From an uncultured Coriobacteriaceae bacterium (GTDB taxonomy: Bacteria > Actinomycetota > Coriobacteriia > Coriobacteriales > Eggerthellaceae): a stretch of DNA of 5,663 nucleotides. The stretch spans positions 1 through 5,663 of the forward strand of contig CADBQL010000333.1 of NCBI GenBank assembly GCA_902796815.1, written 5' to 3'. The position numbers and the translations under genes are program-made. The notes under the pieces are model-generated. The model ran no database searches, was not told the DNA's origin, and worked only from the letters and a program-made list of their open reading frames with translations. Below, piece by piece: positions 1-5,508 of the stretch. Positions within the stretch are counted from its first letter, which is position 1. Each line of letters opens with the position of its first letter.

Positions 1-68
1 AAGTTAAGCCCGCCCTCGCCGAAAGTACTGCAGGGGAAGCCTGCGGGAGGATAGGTCGCCGCACTCGC
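1..68 (+). rRNA. rrf: 5S ribosomal RNA, 3' part (5' end outside window)
   Basis: The first bases match the conserved second half of bacterial 5S rRNA: the AAGTTAAGCCCG block at the window start, a GCCGAAAGTACTGC segment equivalent to GCCGATGGTACTGC, and a TAGGTCGCCGC end at 52-62. The helix IV arm can be folded as 30-34 paired with 40-44. The 5' half, including the 5' strand of helix I, lies before the window, so the exact mature 3' end cannot be set by pairing. By analogy with the distance from the TAGG element to the end in other 5S RNAs it should fall near 65-70. It is the last gene of an rRNA operon whose 16S and 23S genes would lie to the left. Confidence 0.9.
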
Positions 69-73
69 GCGGG

Positions 74-97
74 GCGCTTGCCTTTAGTGGCGAGCGC
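74..97 (+). other. Hairpin between 5S rRNA and terminator
   Basis: Bases 74-82 pair with 89-97 (nine pairs, one of them G-U) around a six-base loop at 83-88. It has no T-run of its own and ends two bases before the terminator stem. It may be a 3' trailer processing stem for the 5S precursor or an upstream helper stem for the terminator. The pairing is seen in the sequence; the role is inferred. Confidence 0.5.
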
Positions 98-98
98 G

Positions 99-122
99 AA
101 AGGCCCCTAGGGGGCCTTTTTT
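99..122 (+). terminator. Intrinsic terminator of the rRNA operon
   Basis: A nine-pair stem (99-107 with 111-119, AAAGGCCCC against GGGGCCTTT) with a three-base TAG loop runs into six Ts (117-122), the first three of which also belong to the stem. It lies about 30 bases after the 5S end, the expected place for a factor-independent terminator of an rRNA operon. Confidence 0.88.
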
Positions 123-240
123 GTATTCTCTGGTGTTTGAAACCCGCTGCGGTCACGTTGCCCAGCCATTCTGATTCAAATCGGAATCATGACAGATACC
201 AAGCTAGATCAAATGTGGCAGAGGCATATCGATGTCATAT

Positions 241-269
241 TTCGGAGCCTATCATCGCAATGGGATACA
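241..269 (+). promoter_or_regulatory. Weak candidate promoter for the dehydratase gene
   Basis: TTCGGA (241-246) and GATACA (264-269) are separated by 17 bases, and the -10 is preceded by TGG (261-263), an extended -10 pattern. Both hexamers are poor matches to consensus. It would give a leader of about 100 bases. It is the best candidate I found in this gap, but it is weak. Confidence 0.2.
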
Positions 270-367
270 GAAGTGTCTCCTGATTGGGTTATGCGCATGT
301 AAAGCCTGTTGAAGTTAAATGTGCTTCAGGAGATTGCCTTAAAATGAATGCACAACAACAGCTAATC

Positions 368-373
368 AAGGGA
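368..373 (+). promoter_or_regulatory. Ribosome binding site of the dehydratase gene
   Basis: AAGGGA lies six bases before the ATG at 380. An in-frame TAG at 374-376, between this site and the ATG, rules out any start further upstream, so the start at 380 is firmly set. Confidence 0.75.
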
Positions 374-379
374 TAGTAC

Positions 380-2227
380 ATGGATATACAGTTGACGAGA
401 CGTACGGCGCTATTGATTCTATGGGATATCGCCGCTACGTTTCTAGCGTACTTCCTGGCCTCGTGGCTCACCGATATGCTTGGTGAAGAGGTCTTCATCA
501 CGCACGAAATTTATTTCATTATAGGCGCCGCGGTGGTTGTCAACTTGCTCACGTTCGTCCTTTTCAAGCTCTATAACAATCTATGGGAGTATGCATCGAT
601 CGATGAAGCGCTACGCATAGCGCTCGCCGTAGGGCTTGCGACGCTATTCACGGCCGTTTTTTTGTGGGCAATTGGGGAGTGGCTTCCCATACGAATTTAC
701 TTCGTGTCGATGTTCCTCATGGTGTTTTTCGTGGGCGGTTCGCGTTTTGTCTTCAGATTCGTCAGTAGCAAGCGACACGAGTTCGGGGAAGCTCGGCAAG
801 TGATTAAGCGCCCTCGAACGTTGATTGTCGGCGCGGGCGAAACTGGGTCGATGGCCATTAGCAGGATGTCGAACAAAGATCCCAATATGAACGGGCTTCC
901 AGTTGTAGCGGTCGACGATAATCTCTCAAAGCTTGGAATGCGTATCCATGGCGTTCCCGTTGCGGGCACAAGCGACGACATTGAAGAGCTCGTCGACAAA
1001 TACGACATCGAGCAAATCGTTGTCGCCATACCTTCTGCCGGCGTCGAACAGCGAAAGCTCATATACGCTCGATGCGTGCAAACTGACTGTATGCTGCGGA
1101 CTTTGCCAAATATCAGAGAACTGCGACTTGACGAGATAAACGATGTAACGCTGCGCGAGGTTGACGTTGCCGACCTACTCGGCCGCGAAGAGGTCGTGCT
1201 CAACACGCGGATGGTATGCGGCTACATTTCGGGAAAGACGATACTCGTGACAGGTGGAGGCGGGTCGATTGGCTCGGAGCTTTGCCGGCAAATGTGCGCG
1301 GTTGCTCCGAAGCGCATCATCGTGTTCGACATGTACGAAAATGACGCTTACCTTCTGCGCAACGATTTGCTGAAGATGTACGATGATATTGATGTGCAGG
1401 TCGAAATTGGAAGCGTGTGCGATATCGACCGCCTCGGAGACGTTTTCAAGAAATACCGTCCCAATGTCGTCTTTCATGCAGCAGCGCATAAACACGTACC
1501 GCTAATGGAAATGTGCCCTCGTGAAGCCATACGCAATAACGTGTTCGGTACGCTCAATGTCGTGACGCTTTCGAATGAATTCGGTGTCGACCGTTTCATA
1601 TTCATTTCCACCGATAAAGCGGTCAATCCGACCTCGGTCATGGGGGCAACTAAGCGCATGGGTGAAATGATTATCCAGCATTACGCGCAAGAGTCCAAAA
1701 CGGTGTTTGCGGCCGTGCGCTTTGGCAATGTGCTCGGTTCGAACGGATCGGTCATCCCGATTTTCAAGAAACAGATTGCAGAAGGCGGGCCGGTTACCGT
1801 CACGCATCCCGATATCGAGCGCTTCTTCATGACGATTCCCGAAGCGTCACGCCTCGTTATTCAGGCCGGCGGACTCGCCGAAGGTGGTGAGATTTTCATC
1901 CTCGATATGGGAGAGCCCGTCAAGATCGTCGATCTGGCACGCAGCCTGATCACGCTATCGGGATTGCGCGTGAACGAAGACATAAAGATCGAGTTTACGG
2001 GTTTGCGCCCTGGTGAAAAGATGTACGAGGAACTGCTCATGGATGAGGAAAACACGCTGCCGACCAGGATGCGTTCCATCATGATATCGACGGGCAAAAG
2101 CGTTGGCTTCGAAGAGGTCGAGGCGAAGCTCGCCATGTTGAGTGCAGCTATCGAGCAAGATGATGCGCATGCGTTCGAAGCGCTCGCGCAAGCCGTCCCC
2201 ACCTATACGCAGACGCCGAACGCGTAG
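380..2227 (+). CDS. Membrane-anchored nucleotide-sugar 4,6-dehydratase (PglF/WbpM/CapD family)
   Basis: A 615-aa protein of the long, membrane-bound dehydratase family, normally about 590-670 aa. Four hydrophobic helices (about residues 9-31, 44-64, 78-98, 104-124) anchor it in the cytoplasmic membrane. A first Rossmann-like domain follows with GAGETG at 151-156, then the catalytic short-chain dehydrogenase domain with TGGGGSIG at 291-298 (NAD(P) binding), HKHVPLME, STDK at 410-413 and M421-xxx-K425. Met in place of the usual catalytic Tyr is typical of the large WbpM-type enzymes. The RPGEKMYEELL C-terminal signature is present. Family members convert UDP-GlcNAc (or a related UDP-HexNAc) to the 4-keto-6-deoxy sugar, the first step to bacillosamine, QuiNAc, FucNAc and similar residues. 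Which sugar is made cannot be read here because the next enzymes are missing. The gene ends in tandem TAG codons (2225-2230), 134 bases before glf. Family assignment is secure; substrate is inferred. Confidence 0.93.
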   Translation: MDIQLTRRTALLILWDIAATFLAYFLASWLTDMLGEEVFITHEIYFIIGAAVVVNLLTFVLFKLYNNLWEYASIDEALRIALAVGLATLFTAVFLWAIGEWLPIRIYFVSMFLMVFFVGGSRFVFRFVSSKRHEFGEARQVIKRPRTLIVGAGETGSMAISRMSNKDPNMNGLPVVAVDDNLSKLGMRIHGVPVAGTSDDIEELVDKYDIEQIVVAIPSAGVEQRKLIYARCVQTDCMLRTLPNIRELRLDEINDVTLREVDVADLLGREEVVLNTRMVCGYISGKTILVTGGGGSIGSELCRQMCAVAPKRIIVFDMYENDAYLLRNDLLKMYDDIDVQVEIGSVCDIDRLGDVFKKYRPNVVFHAAAHKHVPLMEMCPREAIRNNVFGTLNVVTLSNEFGVDRFIFISTDKAVNPTSVMGATKRMGEMIIQHYAQESKTVFAAVRFGNVLGSNGSVIPIFKKQIAEGGPVTVTHPDIERFFMTIPEASRLVIQAGGLAEGGEIFILDMGEPVKIVDLARSLITLSGLRVNEDIKIEFTGLRPGEKMYEELLMDEENTLPTRMRSIMISTGKSVGFEEVEAKLAMLSAAIEQDDAHAFEALAQAVPTYTQTPNA

Positions 2228-2276
2228 TAGCATACGAGCGTGTAGCGGCATCCATCTCTTCTAATTCATCCGTTTG

Positions 2277-2285
2277 TGGGATAAT
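2277..2285 (+). promoter_or_regulatory. Candidate extended -10 promoter for glf
   Basis: TGG followed by GATAAT (2280-2285) forms an extended -10 element, one base off TATAAT in the hexamer. The region 17 bases upstream has no good -35, which extended -10 promoters can tolerate. A start near 2292 would leave a leader of about 70 bases before the glf ATG. The gap after the dehydratase gene has no terminator, so glf is probably also reached by read-through. Confidence 0.4.
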
Positions 2286-2308
2286 GGGCATGCGCGAAAG
2301 CGATACTG

Positions 2309-2324
2309 CGCGCAGCGGTGCGCG
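2309..2324 (+). other. Small GC hairpin in the glf leader
   Basis: CGCGCA (2309-2314) and TGCGCG (2319-2324) form a perfect six-pair stem around a four-base GCGG loop, about 25 bases before the glf ribosome binding site. There is no T-run, so it is not a terminator. It may affect mRNA stability or may be chance in a GC-rich stretch. Confidence 0.3.
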
Positions 2325-2349
2325 GCGCTTCAGCCGTGCCGTACGAGAA

Positions 2350-2353
2350 AGGA
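2350..2353 (+). promoter_or_regulatory. glf: Ribosome binding site that sets the glf start
   Basis: AGGA, within GAGAAAGGA, lies eight bases before the ATG at 2362. It supports 2362 over the in-frame upstream ATGs at 2284 and 2290, which lack a comparable site. Confidence 0.7.
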
Positions 2354-2361
2354 CAAGCAGC

Positions 2362-3474
2362 ATGGCTCAGTACGATTACCTGATTGTGGGAGCTGGACTC
2401 ACGGGAGCAGTGTTCGCTCATGAGGCGAAAGCCGTTGGCAAGCGGTGCCTTGTCATCGACAGGCGCGACCATATTGCAGGAAACGTGTACACAGAGGAGA
2501 TCGAAGGCATTCAGGCCCACAAGTACGGTGCGCATATTTTCCACACCTCCATGCGTAACGTATGGGATTACGTAAATCAGTTTGCGGAATTCAACAATTA
2601 CGTCAACTCGCCAATCGCTTACTACAAGGGCGAAACCTACAACATGCCTTTCAACATGAACACATTTTCGAAGATGTGGGGCGTTGTGACGCCGGCTGAA
2701 GCTAAGGCTAAGATTGCCGAGCAGATTGCTGCCGAGGGAATCGACGAGCCGCAGAACCTCGAGGAACAGGCGCTTTCGCTTGTCGGTCGCGATATTTTCG
2801 AAAAGCTTGTCAAGGGCTACACCGAAAAGCAGTGGGGACGCGATTGCAAGGAACTGCCAGCTTCGATTATCAAACGCCTGCCGTGTCGTTTTACCTATGA
2901 CAACAATTATTTCAATGACCGTTATCAGGGCATTCCGATTGGCGGTTACACTGCCATGGTTGCGCGTATGCTTGACGGTGTCGAGGTGCGCACGGGCGTC
3001 GAGTACAAGGATCTCATTGCTTCTGAGCCCGATATTGCCGATCGCGTGATCTACTGCGGTCCTGTCGACGATTTCTACGATTTCAAGCTCGGGAAGCTCG
3101 AGTACCGCTCACTACGATTCGAGTCCGAGGTCCTCGATGAAGAGAACCATCAGGGCGTGGCCGTGGTTAACTACAACGAGCGCGAGATTCCATGGACGCG
3201 CATTATCGAGCACAAGCATTTCGAGTTTGGAACACAGCCTAAGACGGTAATAACGCGCGAGTATCCAGCTGACTGGAAGCCGGGTGACGAGCCGTATTAC
3301 CCAATCAACGACGAGCGCAACACGCGTCTCTATGCGCAATACAAGCAGCTTGCCGACCAGGAAGGGCGCGTCGTGTTTGCCGGGCGCCTCGGCGGCTACA
3401 AGTACTACGACATGGATAAAGCCATTGCCGCAGCATTCGACCTCGTCGAAACCGAGCTCGGTGTCATGCTATAG
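2362..3474 (+). CDS. glf: UDP-galactopyranose mutase
   Basis: This 370-aa flavoenzyme interconverts UDP-galactopyranose and UDP-galactofuranose in the cytoplasm, supplying Galf for surface glycans. The FAD-binding G10-x-G12-x-x-G15 follows an MAQYDYLIVG start, then the HIAGN element (37-41) and YGAHIFHT. The substrate-site block KQWG...ELPxxIIKR...RFTYDNNYF...DRYQGIPIGGYT is intact, with W158 and R176. The second essential arginine is R280 in TRIIEHKHF, and the C-terminal GRLGGYKYYDMD is complete. R176 and R280 correspond to the two arginines (174 and 280 in the Klebsiella enzyme) that hold the diphosphate. Length matches the bacterial family (about 365-390 aa). The frame stays open upstream to an ATG at 2284, but that adds 26 Arg-rich residues not expected in the family and overlaps the candidate -10 box, so 2362 is preferred. 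A strong terminator follows. Confidence 0.97.
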   Translation: MAQYDYLIVGAGLTGAVFAHEAKAVGKRCLVIDRRDHIAGNVYTEEIEGIQAHKYGAHIFHTSMRNVWDYVNQFAEFNNYVNSPIAYYKGETYNMPFNMNTFSKMWGVVTPAEAKAKIAEQIAAEGIDEPQNLEEQALSLVGRDIFEKLVKGYTEKQWGRDCKELPASIIKRLPCRFTYDNNYFNDRYQGIPIGGYTAMVARMLDGVEVRTGVEYKDLIASEPDIADRVIYCGPVDDFYDFKLGKLEYRSLRFESEVLDEENHQGVAVVNYNEREIPWTRIIEHKHFEFGTQPKTVITREYPADWKPGDEPYYPINDERNTRLYAQYKQLADQEGRVVFAGRLGGYKYYDMDKAIAAAFDLVETELGVML

Positions 3475-3514
3475 AATCGCTGCGTAGTCCAGATAAAACA
3501 TCAGCTTGCGATTT

Positions 3515-3549
3515 TGCGACCAAAAAGAAACCTTTTTGGTCGCATTTTT
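3515..3549 (+). terminator. Strong intrinsic terminator after glf
   Basis: A perfect 13-pair stem (3515-3527 with 3532-3544, TGCGACCAAAAAG against its complement) with an AAAC loop is followed by five Ts (3545-3549). There is no matching A-run on the left side, so it works for plus-strand transcription only. It begins 41 bases after the glf stop and should separate glf from the next gene. Confidence 0.93.
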
Positions 3550-3621
3550 GTTCCTTCGCGAGAAGGGGGAAGCGAAGACGGTCATCTCCAGCAAGCTCGG
3601 ACATCTATTGTGCGGGAATTA

Positions 3622-3630
3622 TGCTATTCT
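3622..3630 (+). promoter_or_regulatory. Candidate extended -10 promoter for the fusion gene
   Basis: TGC followed by TATTCT (3625-3630) makes an extended -10 element downstream of the glf terminator, where a new promoter is needed. No clear -35 is visible 16-18 bases upstream. Transcription would begin near 3637, giving a leader of about 72 bases that contains the repeats at 3632-3685. A further small hairpin, 3553-3557 with 3562-3566 and a GCGA loop, lies between the terminator and this promoter. Confidence 0.42.
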
Positions 3631-3631
3631 A

Positions 3632-3685
3632 AACGCATATGTTCAAAATGATGAAATCGCTAATCGAATTTGAACGCAAGTATGT
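3632..3685 (+). repeat. Direct and inverted repeats before the fusion gene
   Basis: AACGCATATGT (3632-3642) recurs as AACGCA-AG-TATGT (3673-3685), with copy starts 41 bases apart, close to four helical turns. Overlapping these, GTTCAAA (3641-3647) and TTTGAAC (3669-3675) form a perfect 7-bp inverted repeat with a 21-base spacer. ATGATG follows each direct-repeat copy (3648-3653 and 3694-3699), hinting at an old imperfect tandem duplication of 41-46 bases. Lying at the expected transcription start, these could be operator sites or a leader hairpin. The repeats are seen; any binding role is inference. Confidence 0.45.
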
Positions 3686-3698
3686 CTTTTAGCATGAT

Positions 3699-3704
3699 GG
3701 GGGA
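3699..3704 (+). promoter_or_regulatory. Ribosome binding site of the fusion gene
   Basis: GGGGGA lies five bases before the ATG at 3710. An in-frame TGA at 3695-3697 excludes longer forms, so the start is well fixed although the site is not a perfect AGGAGG. Confidence 0.6.
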
Positions 3705-3709
3705 TTCCT

Positions 3710-5467
3710 ATGCTCTCAAAGAATCAGTTCGCGGTCCTAGCGGATGCGGCGATTAACCCTCAACACTCACAGCGTGCGCGCTCGAAACGCATCGGTATTT
3801 CTCTTGGTAGCGTTAACGCGGCAATGCAGCAGTTAAGAGAGCGGGGAGCACTTGATGAGAATGCGCGGGTGACCGAAATCGGGCGCGAACTGCTCGAGCC
3901 GTACAAAGTCGATAACGCGATTATCATGGCCGCGGGACTTTCTTCGAGATTTGCGCCGATATCATACGAGCGGCCAAAGGGCATGTTGCGCGTACGCGGC
4001 GAAGTGCTCATCGAGCGGCAGATACGCCAGCTCAAAGAAGCGGGTATTGACGACATCACCGTTGTTGTCGGGTACATGAAGGAGATGTTCTTCTATCTCG
4101 AGGATCTGTTTGGGGTCACAATCCGGGTGAACGAAGACTATGCGAGTCGTAACAACAACTCGACGCTCATGCTCGTGCGCGAAAAGTTGGGCAATACCTA
4201 TATCTGCTCGTCGGATAACTATTTCACGCAGAATGTCTTTGAGCCCTATGTTTACGAAGCCTATTATTCAGCCGTGTATTTTGAAGGCCCGACAGATGAG
4301 TACGTGCTGCATACGGGCGCTGGCAACCGCATCGTCGGCGTGACGGTCGGCGGCGCTGATGCTTACGGAATGTCGGGCCATGCGTACTTCGATCGTAAGT
4401 ACTCGGCTACGTTCAAACGGATTTTGGAAGAGGAATACGATAGGCCCGATACGGCGTCCAAGTTGTGGGAGGACCTGTATCGAGAACATTTGAACGAACT
4501 TTCAATGGTCATGCGCCCGTACGAGCCCGGGGTTATCTACGAGTTCGATTCGCTTGAGGAAATAGGTGATTTCGATCCTACGTTCATCGACAACGTCGAC
4601 TCGTCGATACTGGACAATATTTGCAAAACTCTTGGCGTCGAGCGTGGCGCCGTGTTCGGTATTGAGCCGATAAGCAGAGGGCTTACGAATCTGTCGTTCA
4701 AGTTTGAGACGCCTGATGGTCAGTACGTTTATCGTCACCCTGGTGCTGGAACAGACGCCATCATCAACCGTTCTGCTGAGGCATTTTCACAAAAGATTGC
4801 CTACGATCTCGGGCTTGACGACACGTTTATCTACGAGGATCCCGAAGAGGGTTGGAAAATCTCTCGCTATCTTCCCACCTGCGTCGAAATGGATTATCAC
4901 GACAAGGGGCAGGTTTCACGCGCTCTGGCCATGGCCCGCACGCTGCATACGAGCGGCGCGCGTTCTGAGTGGAGCTTCGACGTACATCAGAAAACGAAAG
5001 AAATCATCGCGTTGCTCGACGAGGCGCACCGTTCTTCGTATTCGGATTTTAGAACATTGTTCGAACTCATCGATGGCTTGGCCTCTGATGTCGCAACGGA
5101 TGGTACCGAACCGTGCTTGTGTCATAACGATTTTTACAGTCCGAATCTGCTCGTCCAAGGCGAAAAGATGTACCTCATCGACTGGGAGTACTCGGGAATG
5201 TCTGACTACGCAAGTGATTTGGGGACGTTCGTCTGCTGTAGCGATTACGGGCTCGATGAGGCAGCGTGGGTTATCAAGGAATACTTCCAACGCCCGCCAA
5301 CGCAGCGAGAACTCGTGCATTGCCTGTCGTATATCGCAATTTCGAGTTACTACTGGTTCATTTGGGCCTTGTACAAGGATGCATGCGGTGCTCCCGTCGG
5401 GGAGTGGCTTTACCTCTGGTACAAAAATGCCAAGCTGTTCGGCAATGCCGCACGCGCCCAATCCTAA
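3710..5467 (+). CDS. HTH - LicC-like cytidylyltransferase - LicA-like choline kinase fusion
   Basis: A 585-aa protein with three parts. Residues about 1-65 form a winged helix-turn-helix like MarR-type or sugar-locus regulators (ISLGSVNAAMQQLRERGAL, then TEIGRELLEPY). Residues about 70-300 are a nucleotidyltransferase: AAGLSSRF at 74-81, the PKG lysine K90, and probable metal aspartates D169 (SSDNY) and D280 (YEFDS). Residues about 305-585 are a choline/ethanolamine kinase-like (APH fold) domain: GLTN at 324-327, R342 in YRHPGAGT at the ATP site, HNDFYSPN at 472-479 with catalytic D474, and IDWEY with metal-binding D491. LicA-type domains phosphorylate choline and LicC-type domains make CDP-choline, so one chain could carry out both cytoplasmic steps that activate phosphocholine for glycan decoration. 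Ethanolamine or another small alcohol is possible. No licB or licD homologue is in view. The protein has no membrane segment and ends in tandem TAA codons. Domains are secure; the substrate is not. Confidence 0.88.
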   Translation: MLSKNQFAVLADAAINPQHSQRARSKRIGISLGSVNAAMQQLRERGALDENARVTEIGRELLEPYKVDNAIIMAAGLSSRFAPISYERPKGMLRVRGEVLIERQIRQLKEAGIDDITVVVGYMKEMFFYLEDLFGVTIRVNEDYASRNNNSTLMLVREKLGNTYICSSDNYFTQNVFEPYVYEAYYSAVYFEGPTDEYVLHTGAGNRIVGVTVGGADAYGMSGHAYFDRKYSATFKRILEEEYDRPDTASKLWEDLYREHLNELSMVMRPYEPGVIYEFDSLEEIGDFDPTFIDNVDSSILDNICKTLGVERGAVFGIEPISRGLTNLSFKFETPDGQYVYRHPGAGTDAIINRSAEAFSQKIAYDLGLDDTFIYEDPEEGWKISRYLPTCVEMDYHDKGQVSRALAMARTLHTSGARSEWSFDVHQKTKEIIALLDEAHRSSYSDFRTLFELIDGLASDVATDGTEPCLCHNDFYSPNLLVQGEKMYLIDWEYSGMSDYASDLGTFVCCSDYGLDEAAWVIKEYFQRPPTQRELVHCLSYIAISSYYWFIWALYKDACGAPVGEWLYLWYKNAKLFGNAARAQS

Positions 5468-5495
5468 TAACTGCGGGACGCGACTCATTGGCGTG

Positions 5496-5501
5496 TATAA
5501 T
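5496..5501 (+). promoter_or_regulatory. Consensus -10 box, probable leaderless promoter
   Basis: A perfect TATAAT ends seven bases before the ATG at 5509. That spacing puts the transcription start on or next to the A of the start codon. No good -35 was found, and no ribosome binding site lies before the ATG. Leaderless mRNAs of this layout are common in actinobacteria. Confidence 0.6.
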
Positions 5502-5508
5502 GACATGT

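Larger units (their letters stand above)
123..379. other. Intergenic region before the dehydratase gene
   Basis: These 257 bases hold no convincing gene. A 6-bp inverted repeat TGATTC/GAATCA lies at 172-177 and 184-189. A 37-codon reading frame starts at the ATG at 189 and ends at 302, but has no usable ribosome binding site and no recognisable motif. An imperfect inverted repeat, CCTG(TT)GAAG against CTTCAGG, spans 305-330 and could form a leader hairpin. No tRNA, second terminator or insertion-sequence end was seen. Base composition is visibly more AT-rich than in the flanking genes, as expected for a promoter and leader region. Confidence 0.5.

Noticed and set aside
189..302. A 37-codon reading frame before the dehydratase gene
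   Set aside because: No ribosome binding site, no known motif, and lengths of this size occur by chance. It is mentioned only as part of the intergenic region.
309..345. TTGAAG (309-314) and TAAAAT (340-345) as a promoter for the dehydratase gene
   Set aside because: The spacing between the two hexamers is 25 bases, far from the usual 16-18.
697..1206. A 169-codon minus-strand frame opposite the dehydratase
   Set aside because: The Ser/Thr/Arg-rich translation is typical of an antisense shadow. The dehydratase domains on the plus strand explain the sequence.
2284..2361. N-terminal extension of Glf from the ATG at 2284
   Set aside because: The family starts just before the FAD-binding strand, as at 2362, which has its own ribosome binding site. 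The extra residues are Arg-rich and not family-like.
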